This document shows positions 1 through 8,510 of a stretch of 64,000 nt of DNA, in pieces. The notes under the pieces are model-generated. The model saw nothing but the letters and a program-made list of their open reading frames with translations. It ran no database searches and was not told the DNA's origin. The position numbers were made by a program, and so were the translations under genes. The stretch covers positions 44,673 to 108,672 of the forward strand of contig QBZW01000006.1 in assembly GCA_003282205.1 (NCBI GenBank). The letters run 5' to 3'. Source of the DNA: Pelagibacteraceae bacterium AG-337-G04. Its GTDB lineage: Bacteria; Pseudomonadota; Alphaproteobacteria; Pelagibacterales; Pelagibacteraceae. Every line of letters begins with the position of its first letter. Within the stretch, counting starts at the first letter, position 1.

Positions 1-977
1 AATGCTAAATTCATCGATTTACTGTTTTCAGGATAAATTAAAACTCTCTTGATATTATTTTTATCGTCTTTTCCCTCTATATGGGATAGCTCCTCAGAAT
101 TTCTTTCTTCAATAGGTATCTTATTATAATCTTTAGTTTCCCAATCAATTGTGGAGCTTGGTAAAGCCACATAAAAGGGCACATTATTATCATGTGCTGC
201 TAATGCTTTTAAATAGGTACCGATTTTATTACATACATCTCCAGTTGATAAAGTCCTGTCAGTTCCAACTATACACATATCAACTTCACCTCTTTGCATT
301 AAAATACCTCCAGTATTATCTGTAATAATTGTATTTGGTATACCCTCTTCATTTAATTCATATGATGTTAAATTCGCACCTTGGTTTCTGGGTCTTGTCT
401 CATCAACCCAAACATGAATTGGTATTCCTTTTCTATGTGCTTGATAAATTGGTGAGGTTGCTGTCCCCCAATCTATAGTTGCAAGCCAACCAGCATTACA
501 GTGAGTTAAGATATTAACAGTTTTATTGTTTTTATTAAAAATTTCCTCAATTATTTTAAGCCCATTAAATCCTATATTCTCACAAAATTTGACATCTTCA
601 TCACATATTAATTTTGCTTCATTTAATGCCACATCCAATAATTCATCAGACTTCACAAATGATAATTTATTATTCATTCTATGAATTGCCCATTGTAAGT
701 TTATAGCTGTAGGTCTTGAATTAACTAATTCTTCTGAACTTTTTTTAATGAAATCTAAATTTTTATTTTCTTGTATCGCCAATACTATTCCATAAGCAGC
801 AGTTCCACCAATAAGAGGTGCTCCTCTTACCTCCATAGTTTTTATTGCTTTTACTGCATCTTTTATTGTCTTCAAATCTTTAATAATAAACTGATGTGGA
901 AGTTTGGTTTGATCAATTATTTTTACTACATTATTTTCATACCAAATTGTTCTATATTTTTTTCCCTTTATTTTCAT
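1..977 (-). CDS. mtnA: Methylthioribose-1-phosphate isomerase (3' end cut by window)
   Basis: Converts 5-methylthioribose-1-phosphate to methylthioribulose-1-phosphate in methionine salvage. Reading the minus strand from ATG at 977 gives an open frame to the window edge. It contains VRGAPLIGGTAAYG near the N-terminus, THCNAGWLATIDWGTA with the family's catalytic Cys, and VGTDRTLSTGDVCNKIGTY carrying the catalytic Asp region; the order and spacing fit MtnA rather than the eIF2B subunits. The start codon directly abuts the stop codon of the upstream PhyH gene, so the two are probably co-transcribed and translationally coupled. About 325 codons are present, and the C-terminal end lies outside the window. 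Confidence 0.93.
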   Translation of the reverse strand, partial: MKIKGKKYRTIWYENNVVKIIDQTKLPHQFIIKDLKTIKDAVKAIKTMEVRGAPLIGGTAAYGIVLAIQENKNLDFIKKSSEELVNSRPTAINLQWAIHRMNNKLSFVKSDELLDVALNEAKLICDEDVKFCENIGFNGLKIIEEIFNKNNKTVNILTHCNAGWLATIDWGTATSPIYQAHRKGIPIHVWVDETRPRNQGANLTSYELNEEGIPNTIITDNTGGILMQRGEVDMCIVGTDRTLSTGDVCNKIGTYLKALAAHDNNVPFYVALPSSTIDWETKDYNKIPIEERNSEELSHIEGKDDKNNIKRVLIYPENSKSMNLA

Positions 978-1769
978 TTAATTACCCCAAACCACAGGAA
1001 ACCAATCTTTTCTCATTTTATCTCCTGAATTTAAATCTATTCCTTCAAAAGGTGGAGAAGTTTCTCCTTTTCTATCAATGTATCTTACATCGTCTCCAAT
1101 AAATCTTACAGAGAAAGCTTTACGGCTTTTTTTGCCACTATTTCCTGAAGATGAATGTAAAACTTTAAAATTAAATAATATTGCATCTCCTATATTCATC
1201 TCTGTACTAAAAATATTATTTTTATCTATATTTGGCATGTTCATAAAGTTCTTGTTATTTCTATACCAAGAAGATTCATTTGACCATTTGGTAGGCTTTA
1301 CTAGCATTGGTAACTTATGGGATCCTTTTAAAACTTTCAGGCAGTTATCTTTTGATACATTATCTAATGGTATCCAGAAACTTCCTGTATCATTTCCATC
1401 TACACAATAATAGGGAAGATCTTGATGCCATGGAGTTTCCTTTTTTGTTCCAGGTTCCTTTAAGAAAATGTGTTCGTGGAACACTTGAATTTTACTAGAT
1501 TGAGTTGATTGAGCGACAATTTCTGCTGCTGGTGAATTAAAAATAAAATCTTTAAATTCCTCAATTCTTTCCCAGTTACAATAATCTTCAAAAAATCTTC
1601 CCTCCTGTGGTTTTGAAATATTTTCTCTTCCGTATGGACTTGGGTTGTTCAATACTTTTTGAAATCCGTTTTTGAGTTTCTCAATCCAAGGTAAGAAGGC
1701 TTCTTTAATTAAAATTACACCATCATTTTTATATTTTGAAATTTGTTTATCAGATAGTTTTGCTGTCAC
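978..1769 (-). CDS. Phytanoyl-CoA dioxygenase (PhyH) family Fe(II)/2-oxoglutarate oxygenase
   Basis: A 263-residue soluble protein of the PhyH family, usual size for the family. The iron-binding facial triad is visible as H115 and D117 in the TPWHQD motif and H205 in KVLHSSSGN, followed by the Arg-rich stretch SRKAFSVRF that normally binds 2-oxoglutarate. It overlaps mtnP by 4 bp (ATGA type) and abuts mtnA, so it sits between the two consecutive steps of methylthioadenosine salvage. The substrate cannot be read from the sequence. From context it may act on a methylthioadenosine or methylthioribose derivative, or on an unrelated compound such as an ectoine-like or phosphonate substrate. Family assignment is firm and the role is inference. 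Confidence 0.88.
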   Translation of the reverse strand: MTAKLSDKQISKYKNDGVILIKEAFLPWIEKLKNGFQKVLNNPSPYGRENISKPQEGRFFEDYCNWERIEEFKDFIFNSPAAEIVAQSTQSSKIQVFHEHIFLKEPGTKKETPWHQDLPYYCVDGNDTGSFWIPLDNVSKDNCLKVLKGSHKLPMLVKPTKWSNESSWYRNNKNFMNMPNIDKNNIFSTEMNIGDAILFNFKVLHSSSGNSGKKSRKAFSVRFIGDDVRYIDRKGETSPPFEGIDLNSGDKMRKDWFPVVWGN

Positions 1770-2638
1770 TTATTTAAAACTCTTCCTGCTACTGTTTTTA
1801 GTTTATCTTTTGTTTTTTGTGTTCTTTTTTCTGGAGCAGTAATAATTGCTACATCTAAACAATTGTTTGTTGGGTCATTAGGATCAATATGATTTTCAAA
1901 ATTTACAATTAAATTTTTTATCATACTTTTTGCTTTAGAAGCATTATCTATTAATACTTTTATTACTTGCTGAACATCAACGTTTTCATGATCTGGATGC
2001 CAACAATCATAATCTGTCACCATTGAAACAGATGCATATCTAATTTCTGCTTCTCTTGCTAATTTAGCCTCTGGCATATTAGTCATCCCAATTACATCTG
2101 CTTTCCATGATCTGTAAAGATTCGACTCAGCCAAAGTTGAAAATTGAGGACCTTCCATTACCACATAAGTCCCTCCTCTTTGATAATCTATTCCCTCTTT
2201 TTTAATTGCTTCTTCACATGCATTCATCAAGCCTTTAGAAGTTGGATGGGCCATTGATACATGAGCAACTATTTCGTCGTCAAAAAAAGTTTTATTTCTT
2301 GCAAAAGTTCTATCTATAAATTGGTCAATAATTACAAATTTACCAGGCGGCAGGTCTTCTTTAAGTGAACCAACTGCAGATATTGATACGATATCTGATA
2401 CACCCAATTGTTTTAATGAGTCAATGTTAGCTCTAAAATTTATGTTTGATGGTGAAATATAGTGGCCCTTTCCATGTCTTGGTAAAAAATATATCTCTTT
2501 ATCATGATAATTTGTTTTTAAAATCTTGTCTGAAGGTTTTCCCCAAGGTGTGTTTAAGTCTATTAATTCTCTTTCTTTAAACTCTTCTACGTCGTATAGA
2601 CCGCTTCCACCAATTATTGCTAATTTATTATTTGCCAT
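1766..2638 (-). CDS. mtnP: S-methyl-5'-thioadenosine phosphorylase
   Basis: Cleaves methylthioadenosine with phosphate to adenine and methylthioribose-1-phosphate. The 290-residue protein has the N-terminal IIGGSGLYD phosphate-binding motif, LPRHGKGH, the SISAVGSL segment, MEGPQFST and the substrate-binding MTNMPEAKLAREAEI typical of MTA phosphorylases (a purine nucleoside phosphorylase would have different residues here). It is the first gene of the run mtnP-PhyH-mtnA and lies 37 bp from the divergent apt. The adenine it releases is the substrate of Apt, so the divergent pair makes a complete salvage unit. Confidence 0.95.
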   Translation of the reverse strand: MANNKLAIIGGSGLYDVEEFKERELIDLNTPWGKPSDKILKTNYHDKEIYFLPRHGKGHYISPSNINFRANIDSLKQLGVSDIVSISAVGSLKEDLPPGKFVIIDQFIDRTFARNKTFFDDEIVAHVSMAHPTSKGLMNACEEAIKKEGIDYQRGGTYVVMEGPQFSTLAESNLYRSWKADVIGMTNMPEAKLAREAEIRYASVSMVTDYDCWHPDHENVDVQQVIKVLIDNASKAKSMIKNLIVNFENHIDPNDPTNNCLDVAIITAPEKRTQKTKDKLKTVAGRVLNK

Positions 2639-2675
2639 GTAAAAAGTTATTATATTGTATTTATAAATAACTATT

Positions 2676-3203
2676 ATGGATTTAAAAGATTATATTCGAT
2701 CAATTCAAGATTATCCCAAAAAAGGTATTTTATTTAGAGACATAACTACTTTAATAAAAGACGAGATTGCATTTGAGGCAACAATTAATCAGATTGTTGA
2801 AAGATCAAAACAATTTAAAGTAGATAAAATTGCAGCTATTGAGTCACGTGGTTTTGTGTTTGCATCCGCTGTTTCTTACATTTTAAAAAAACCATTAATA
2901 ATGTTAAGAAAAAAAAATAAACTACCTGCTGATGTACATTCAGTTGATTTTGAGCTTGAGTATGGAACAGCAACAATAGAAGTTCATAAAGATTCAATTT
3001 CAGAAAATGATTCAGTATTAATAATAGATGATTTGATAGCAACAGGAGGAACCGCAGAGGCTGCTGCAAAACTTATAGAAATTTCTAAAGGAAAGATTGC
3101 AGCTTTTATATTTGTAATTAATCTTTTTGATTTAGGTGGTTGTGAAAACCTTTTAAATAATGGTTATAAGGTCGAAAATTTAATGGATTTTCCCGGCCAT
3201 TAA
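2676..3203 (+). CDS. apt: Adenine phosphoribosyltransferase
   Basis: Forms AMP from adenine and PRPP. The 175-residue protein has the family's usual length, the N-terminal PKKGILFRDITTL motif, IESRGFVFASAV, the KLPADVHS flexible-loop segment and the PRPP-binding motif VLIIDDLIATGGTA. It is transcribed away from mtnP, whose product is adenine, which supports a role in recycling adenine from methylthioadenosine. The gap to the divergent gene is only 37 bp, so its promoter must overlap or lie in the mtnP 5' region. Confidence 0.95.
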   Translation: MDLKDYIRSIQDYPKKGILFRDITTLIKDEIAFEATINQIVERSKQFKVDKIAAIESRGFVFASAVSYILKKPLIMLRKKNKLPADVHSVDFELEYGTATIEVHKDSISENDSVLIIDDLIATGGTAEAAAKLIEISKGKIAAFIFVINLFDLGGCENLLNNGYKVENLMDFPGH

Positions 3204-3205
3204 AT

Positions 3206-3282
3206 TGGTAGCGGGAAGTGGGATCGAACCACTGACCTCGGGCTTATGAGTCCCGCGCTCTAACCAACTGAGCTACCCCGCC
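3206..3282 (-). tRNA. tRNA-Met (CAU anticodon), elongator type
   Basis: On the minus strand the sequence begins GGCGGGGTAGCTCAGTTGG and ends with an encoded CCA. The anticodon loop is CTCATAA (anticodon CAT) and the T-loop is TTCGATC. D-arm and T-arm pair well. The acceptor stem has G-U pairs at both ends, and the last anticodon-stem pair (31-39) is an A-G mismatch. G1 paired to U72 and the absence of three consecutive G-C pairs below the anticodon loop argue against the initiator. It resembles alphaproteobacterial elongator tRNA-Met more than tRNA-Ile2, but an Ile(k2CAU) identity cannot be excluded without the tilS context. Confidence 0.93.
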
Positions 3283-3341
3283 AATCATTTACGATAATTT
3301 ATAATAGAAATTTTCTTTAACGCAATCAACAATTTTAAAAA

Positions 3342-4028
3342 CTAAGTTTTTTTTACTCCTGTTGGATGTGGAACTCCGTCAATTACTAGTTTGGGTTCTA
3401 TACTCACATCAATTAATTCTGGTCGACTTTCTAAATAAAATTTAACACTATCGATAGACATTATATCCTCAAGAAATTTTTCTAATCTAGGAAATTTTTT
3501 TATTAATGACGGATCTAACAATTTAGATAAATCTAAATGATGAAACGTTACAAAATCACATGCTCTTGGTTCATCAAAAATAAAGAATTTTTTATCATTT
3601 TCTTTAATAGCTTTATCAAGATCCTCAAATCTTGATATTAAGAAAGGCATCATATCATCTCTTTTTTTTATAAACTTTTCTCCAGTTGCAAAATTAACTG
3701 TTGGATTAAGTGGCATGAATAACTCGTGTGCACTTTGCATAATTGCATTTGCCTTAGCATTTAATATTGGGTCAGTAATGTTAATACCTGCTAAATTTTC
3801 AACAAAAGTCATAATTGCCATGCTTTGACAAATTTTATGCTTTTTATCTACTATCAACATAGGTAACTGTTTAAAAGGAATTTCAGGTTTTACATCTGAC
3901 CATTCTTTGTCATAGTAATCCCATGACATAACATCATCATAGTCAATCTCAGTATAATGAAAGATTAAACGAGGAGCTTCACCTAGAGCTCTCATTTTAA
4001 AATATATCAATTCTAATTTATGTTTCAT
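3342..4028 (-). CDS. Glutathione S-transferase-like protein
   Basis: A 228-residue soluble protein with an N-terminal thioredoxin-like half (LELIYFKMRALGEAPRLIFHYTEIDY) resembling the N-terminal strand-helix of sigma/alpha-type GSTs, with an early Tyr (Y9) in the position used to activate glutathione. The FKQLPMLIVD motif contains the conserved cis-Pro, and QSMAIMTFVENLAG takes the place of the usual Q-S-x-A-I-x-x-Y glutathione-binding motif. The C-terminal half is helical (CDFVTFHHLDLSKLLD, PRLEKFLEDI). Substrate unknown. The downstream gene starts 7 bp before its position on the map and is probably separately expressed. Confidence 0.8.
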   Translation of the reverse strand: MKHKLELIYFKMRALGEAPRLIFHYTEIDYDDVMSWDYYDKEWSDVKPEIPFKQLPMLIVDKKHKICQSMAIMTFVENLAGINITDPILNAKANAIMQSAHELFMPLNPTVNFATGEKFIKKRDDMMPFLISRFEDLDKAIKENDKKFFIFDEPRACDFVTFHHLDLSKLLDPSLIKKFPRLEKFLEDIMSIDSVKFYLESRPELIDVSIEPKLVIDGVPHPTGVKKT

Positions 4029-4035
4029 TTATATT

Positions 4036-4218
4036 TTAAGAAGATATAAATTTTATCAAATAATAAAGAATACCAGTTATTATCGTTGCGTAAATAAATC
4101 CAATAACAAATAACTTTATGATTATTTTGTTATCATCATATTTAGATTTTAAATATACATAAATAATAGTGTATATTCCAACAATTGCGATACTAAGTAG
4201 AATATCTGTTGGGTTCAT
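4036..4218 (-). CDS. Small inner-membrane protein, two predicted TM helices
   Basis: 60 residues with two hydrophobic helices (about residues 5-24 and 34-57) joined by a short charged loop KSKYDDNK. It overlaps the upstream secreted-protein gene by 4 bp (4215-4218), which supports it being a real translated gene. I do not recognise a family. The overlap suggests that the membrane protein and the secreted protein are made in fixed proportion. Confidence 0.65.
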   Translation of the reverse strand: MNPTDILLSIAIVGIYTIIYVYLKSKYDDNKIIIKLFVIGFIYATIITGILYYLIKFISS

Positions 4219-4673
4219 TTGATCTCTTCAAAAAATAATTTTTTTAATTTATAAGTAAAAGGATATTCTTTTCCAATTGGTTGAAATTTTGTTTTAATGA
4301 CTATTAGATTTTCTTTTCCAATTTTTATTTTCCAGGTAAGTTTTACATCACCATTAAATAACCTTAGGGCCCCCAATTTTGAAAATCTCCATCCATCTTC
4401 TGATATTACGTTGCCATTTTTATATCTTTTATAACTCTCACTATCAAAAATATAGGTAACTTCTCTATCGGTTCTTTCATCTTTCAGAGTAATTGCATAA
4501 TTATTTAAAAATTCAGCTGTTTGGCTTTTGTTTAATCCTCTTTTTGAGACTGACTTTAAAAAGTCTGTAGTTTTATCAACGGCTTCGTCAATTTTAGTCT
4601 CACCATAGGAATAATTTGAAAATAAAAGTACAAAAAAAAGCACTAATATGCTTTTTGATAATTTATAACTCAT
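4215..4673 (-). CDS. Secreted protein of unknown function
   Basis: 152 residues with a clear signal peptide (LSKSILVLFFVLLFSNYSYG, cleavage likely after residue 24). The mature part starts with a helical, charged region (ETKIDEAVDKTTDFLKSV) and continues with beta-rich segments (REVTYIFDSESYKRYKNGNVISEDGW, VKLTWKIKIGKENLIVIKT). It was not recognised as a named family. It is followed by a small membrane protein with 4-bp overlap, and faces the divergent TRAP operon across 112 bp. Confidence 0.7.
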   Translation of the reverse strand: MSYKLSKSILVLFFVLLFSNYSYGETKIDEAVDKTTDFLKSVSKRGLNKSQTAEFLNNYAITLKDERTDREVTYIFDSESYKRYKNGNVISEDGWRFSKLGALRLFNGDVKLTWKIKIGKENLIVIKTKFQPIGKEYPFTYKLKKLFFEEIK

Positions 4674-4785
4674 AGTTCTAATTAATATAACATTTGAGTC
4701 TTATTATTCAAATTTATGTAGTTTTATTTTGATTGTTTTAATAATATCAAAATAATAAGATTATTAAAAGAAAGAGAGGGAAAAT

Positions 4786-5802
4786 ATGAATAGATTAAAA
4801 AATTTATCAAAAAGTTTTGTTGGTTTTTTATTGGTAATTTCATTTGTTGTTTCTTCAACTGCAGCTTTTGCAGAAATTGTTGGACGTTTGTCCGTTCATT
4901 GGAGTCCAAAGCACCACAGTGCTAAACATTCTCAAATTTTTGCAGATGAAGTTAATAAAAGATCAAATGGGAAACTAAAAATTGAAGTTTATCCGTCTAA
5001 ACAACTTTTTGGAATTAGAGAGGTTATGGGTGCTGTAACATCAGGAGCTGTTGAATTAGGAGGTATTGTTGGAGTAGTAAGTTTTCCACCAATCAATAAA
5101 AACTTTAATGTTGCCTCTTTTCCAGGATTATTCAATTCATGGGAACAACAAAGAGGTTTTTTTCAAAATTCTGCTAAAGGAAAAGAGATTTGGGGAGAAT
5201 TAACAAAAAAAACTAATTCTACTTTAGTCATGTACAACCCGGTTGGACCAGTAATGTCAATTTCAAGTGCAAGAGAATTAACTGGAATTGATGCTATGAA
5301 AGGTCTTAAGGCTAGAAGATTGCTTAAGAGTGAGGAGCCTATGTGGGATGCGCTTGGGGCGAACCGTGTATCTTTAAAAACTGGCGAAGTATACAACGCT
5401 TTGCAGTCTGGTATGATTGATACAATAAATAGTCCTCCAGGAAGTATAAAAGCTTATAGTTGGTGGGAATTTTTAAAATATGCACAAAAACCTTACCAAT
5501 ATTATGCAGATGCGTACATAATGGCTAACTCTACTTGGTTTAATAGTTTGCCTGCTGATTTACAGAAAATAATCGTGGATGTTGGTAAAGAAGTGGGAAC
5601 ACTTTCAACAGACAGAATTATGGATCATGGTGAAACTGTTCTCAAAGAATTCCAAGATAGAGGTGGTGTTGTAACAACTCTTTCAGGAGCTGAGAAAGCA
5701 AAATTTGATAAGTTAATGAAAGATAAAGTTATGCCTGCTATGGCTAAGATGATTGATGCTGATGCCTTAAAAGCAGCACAAGAGTACGCAAAAAATAATT
5801 AG
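4786..5802 (+). CDS. dctP: TRAP transporter substrate-binding protein (system 1)
   Basis: 338-residue periplasmic binding protein with a signal peptide ending at SSTAAFA. It shows the DctP hallmarks: SKQLFGIREVMGAVTSGAVELG, the substrate-carboxylate Arg region LKARRLLKSEEPMWDALGA, and GEVYNALQSGMIDTINSPPGS. An AGAGAGGGA-like ribosome site lies just upstream of the ATG. It is followed by dctQ and dctM, completing a Na+-driven secondary transporter. The ligand is not readable from sequence; carboxylates or sulfonates are possible. Confidence 0.93.
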   Translation: MNRLKNLSKSFVGFLLVISFVVSSTAAFAEIVGRLSVHWSPKHHSAKHSQIFADEVNKRSNGKLKIEVYPSKQLFGIREVMGAVTSGAVELGGIVGVVSFPPINKNFNVASFPGLFNSWEQQRGFFQNSAKGKEIWGELTKKTNSTLVMYNPVGPVMSISSARELTGIDAMKGLKARRLLKSEEPMWDALGANRVSLKTGEVYNALQSGMIDTINSPPGSIKAYSWWEFLKYAQKPYQYYADAYIMANSTWFNSLPADLQKIIVDVGKEVGTLSTDRIMDHGETVLKEFQDRGGVVTTLSGAEKAKFDKLMKDKVMPAMAKMIDADALKAAQEYAKNN

Positions 5803-5829
5803 AGTAAGTTATTTGCTTAGTCTAACAAA

Positions 5830-6321
5830 ATGAAAACATTGCGAGCAGTTAATAATTATCTAGCTTCGGCTTCTTTAGCTCTCGCAATGTTAATCATTTT
5901 TATAATGGTTGCTGCATTGTTTTTAAGTGCAGCTACACGTTTCATAACTGGGACTGGATTTGCTTGGTTTATTGAGCTACCACCTGTGTTGGTTAGTTGG
6001 TTAGTCTTTCCATTATTAGGTCCATTATTAAAGAAAGGGCAGCATATCAGAGTTGATTTTTTAACTCCTCTACTCAAAAAAAAAAGTAAGGAAATCTTAT
6101 TTCTTACTGTAAATATGATTGCATTCATATCGGCATGTATTTTCTTTAAAGCAGGTCTTGATGCAACAATCATGTATTATAATTTAGGTCAAGTCATGGA
6201 GATTGAAATTAGCATTCCTATATGGTGGATGTTTTTAGCATTTCCTGTTGGTTTCTTAATATTAGCTTTAACTTCATTAGAATTACTATTCGATAACGTT
6301 ATAAATTTAATAAAAAATTAA
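5830..6321 (+). CDS. dctQ: TRAP transporter small permease (system 1)
   Basis: 163-residue membrane protein with four predicted helices (about residues 12-35, 48-65, 92-113 and 130-155), the standard DctQ topology. The loop FAWFIELPPVLVSWLVFPLLGPLLKK is the conserved DctQ region after helix 1, and GQHIRVDF marks the middle loop. It lies 27 bp after dctP and its stop is followed immediately by the dctM start. Confidence 0.9.
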   Translation: MKTLRAVNNYLASASLALAMLIIFIMVAALFLSAATRFITGTGFAWFIELPPVLVSWLVFPLLGPLLKKGQHIRVDFLTPLLKKKSKEILFLTVNMIAFISACIFFKAGLDATIMYYNLGQVMEIEISIPIWWMFLAFPVGFLILALTSLELLFDNVINLIKN

Positions 6322-7587
6322 ATGTTTACATTAGCATCTATACTATCTTTGGTTGCTCTAATAATTTCTGTTCCTATTTTTTTAGTGTTTGGTTTAGGGA
6401 GCTCTATAGCTGCTATTGGTGGTTTAAATCTTCCTTGGTCTGTTTTGATTCAGGTATCTTTTGGTGCTCTAACAAAGCATGTACTTATAGCTGTACCATT
6501 ATTTATTTTTAGTGGTATGGCAATGCTTAAAGGTGGAGCAGCACTTAGACTTGTAAGATTTGCAACGACTTTGGTTGGACATTGGCCAGGAGGTCTAGGT
6601 GTTGCAATGGTTATTGCGATGGGATTCTTTGCGGCATTCTGTGGATCTATATTAGCCGCAATTACTGCAGTAGGAACAATCATGATGCCCAAAATGATTG
6701 AACAAGGTTATCCTACTCCATTTGTTGTTGTTCTTGCAGCATCTGCTGCACTTCTTGAAGCTTTAATACCTCCATCAAATGCTGCAATTTTATTTAGTGC
6801 TCTTACTTACGTTCCTGTCTCGAAAACATTTGCTGCCGGTGTAATACCAGGAGTTATACTTTTAATTTTAATGGTTCTTTTAGTTTTGTTTAAATGTAGA
6901 CATATAAGAGCTGACAAAAAAGCAACAATTAAAGAAAGATTAAGTTCTTTCATTGCAGCTCTTCCGGCCTTAATAACGCCAGTTATAATTTTAGGTGGAA
7001 TATATGCAGGTTTTTTAACTCCCTCTGAGTCTGCGGCGATCGCGGGTGTTTATGCTGTAGCCATAGGTTTTCTTATTTATAGAGAATTAACTTTTCAGTC
7101 TTTATTAAGTTGCTTGAAAGATACTGCTATCATTACAGCTGTTATATTTTCAATTATTGCGACTGCAACTTTTTTGAGTGTTGTGCTTACCTACACTCAA
7201 GCTCCGCAAAAAATTATAACTTATTTTACGGATATGGGAGTAAGTGTAAATTTATTTTGGATAATGTTAGGAACGATATGTTTAATTTTAGGCACCTTTA
7301 TTGAAATAGTTCCAGTATTTTATTTGACCGTTCCAATTTTTGCAGCTCTAACGTTATCTTTTGATCAAAGTTTACTTCATTTATATGTAGTTTTTGTAGC
7401 TTTTGCTGGAATTGGAATGATAACACCACCTGTTTGCGTCGGCATATATACAGCTGCTGGCGTAATAAAAGAAAACCCAGCTAACGCATTTAAAGAAGTT
7501 CCATTGTTTACATTAGTAGGAATAATTTATGGAATACTAATGATATTATTTCCTGTATTTTCTACTTGGTTGCCAAGTCTTCTTTAA
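6322..7587 (+). CDS. dctM: TRAP transporter large permease (system 1)
   Basis: 421-residue polytopic membrane protein of the DctM family, about 12 hydrophobic segments. Conserved features include PLFIFSGMAMLKGGAALRLVRFA, the substrate/ion region CGSILAAITAVGTIMMPKM, LLEALIPPSNAAILFS, TPSESAAIAGVYA and the C-terminal GMITPPVCVGIYTAAG. All arginine codons I checked are AGA, like the rest of the window. The stop codon shares the TTAA palindrome 7584-7587 with the convergent gene. Confidence 0.95.
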   Translation: MFTLASILSLVALIISVPIFLVFGLGSSIAAIGGLNLPWSVLIQVSFGALTKHVLIAVPLFIFSGMAMLKGGAALRLVRFATTLVGHWPGGLGVAMVIAMGFFAAFCGSILAAITAVGTIMMPKMIEQGYPTPFVVVLAASAALLEALIPPSNAAILFSALTYVPVSKTFAAGVIPGVILLILMVLLVLFKCRHIRADKKATIKERLSSFIAALPALITPVIILGGIYAGFLTPSESAAIAGVYAVAIGFLIYRELTFQSLLSCLKDTAIITAVIFSIIATATFLSVVLTYTQAPQKIITYFTDMGVSVNLFWIMLGTICLILGTFIEIVPVFYLTVPIFAALTLSFDQSLLHLYVVFVAFAGIGMITPPVCVGIYTAAGVIKENPANAFKEVPLFTLVGIIYGILMILFPVFSTWLPSLL

Positions 7588-8510
7588 CATGCATTGCCCG
7601 CTATAGCTCTACAAGCGTTCATCGCCTCCTCTTCTGTGCCACCACTCTCTAGCACCTCCATTACTGCTCTAATTGCAGCCTCCGCAGTTGCCTGTGAAAT
7701 GCCTAAATTAATAGCTTCTTGAACAGCTTCATCTACAATTGATGCAAACTCTTCTTCCATTCCATCTATTATAATAGCATCAAATTCTTTAGCAATTTCT
7801 TTCCCAATAGTATCTCCAATTTCTTTTTCCAGTTGTTGATTTAAGGACGCTTGCAAAGTTTCATCAAGAGTTACTTTTATTGTGTCTTTAACATTTTTTT
7901 CTATAATTTGCTTTTCTTCATTAATTACTTTCTCAATTTTTTTATCTATTGCTAACTGTCTTCTTTTAAGTATCAGATCTATTTTTTCTGGTGTCATATT
8001 GTATTTTGCTGCAATTCTTATTTTTGCTTTGCTTATAGCTTTAGCAATTTTATTATCAAATTTTTCCATATTTAAAGCTATGGGAGCTTTTCCACCTTCT
8101 AATTTTATATAATAATGAAATGGAGTATTGTTATAAGATATGACCTGAAAAAAATTAGCTTTATGTTTTGGAACATACTTTCCAATCCAGGTAAATAATT
8201 CAATTTTTTGAAATCGAATTGAAATATTATTTTCTTTTTCATCTAAAATAAAATCAAATAGTTTTTTACCATCGTTATAATACTTTACCTTAAATTTATC
8301 AGAAAATACCACTAATTGCTTATTGTCTGAAATTCTTCTAATCTTCAAGCCACCTGGTCTATGAGTATAAATTTTGTAATCATCGAAATTCATTTCCATT
8401 TTTTCAAATGTTGAATGATCATTTGATAATTTACTAATTTTTATAAATTCAGAAAATGAACTTGTGCATATAAATACTAGTACAAAATTTATAATTAGAA
8501 AATTTCGCAT
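7584..8510 (-). CDS. Secreted helical protein of unknown function
   Basis: 308 residues with a signal peptide (residues 1-20, FLIINFVLVFICTSSFSE). Residues about 20-160 look beta-rich. From about 160 on the protein is a long charged, probably coiled-coil helix (KIEKVINEEKQIIEKNVK, LNQQLEKEIGDTIGKEIA) ending in an alanine-rich helical hairpin with two cysteines (MNACRAIAGNAC). It overlaps the upstream hydrolase gene by 1 bp and tail-overlaps dctM by 4 bp. No family recognised. The shape suggests an envelope structural or scaffold protein; this is inference. Confidence 0.72.
   Translation of the reverse strand: MRNFLIINFVLVFICTSSFSEFIKISKLSNDHSTFEKMEMNFDDYKIYTHRPGGLKIRRISDNKQLVVFSDKFKVKYYNDGKKLFDFILDEKENNISIRFQKIELFTWIGKYVPKHKANFFQVISYNNTPFHYYIKLEGGKAPIALNMEKFDNKIAKAISKAKIRIAAKYNMTPEKIDLILKRRQLAIDKKIEKVINEEKQIIEKNVKDTIKVTLDETLQASLNQQLEKEIGDTIGKEIAKEFDAIIIDGMEEEFASIVDEAVQEAINLGISQATAEAAIRAVMEVLESGGTEEEAMNACRAIAGNAC

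Noticed and set aside
3206..3282. Initiator tRNA-Met
   Set aside because: It lacks the unpaired first base pair and the three G-C pairs at the base of the anticodon stem.
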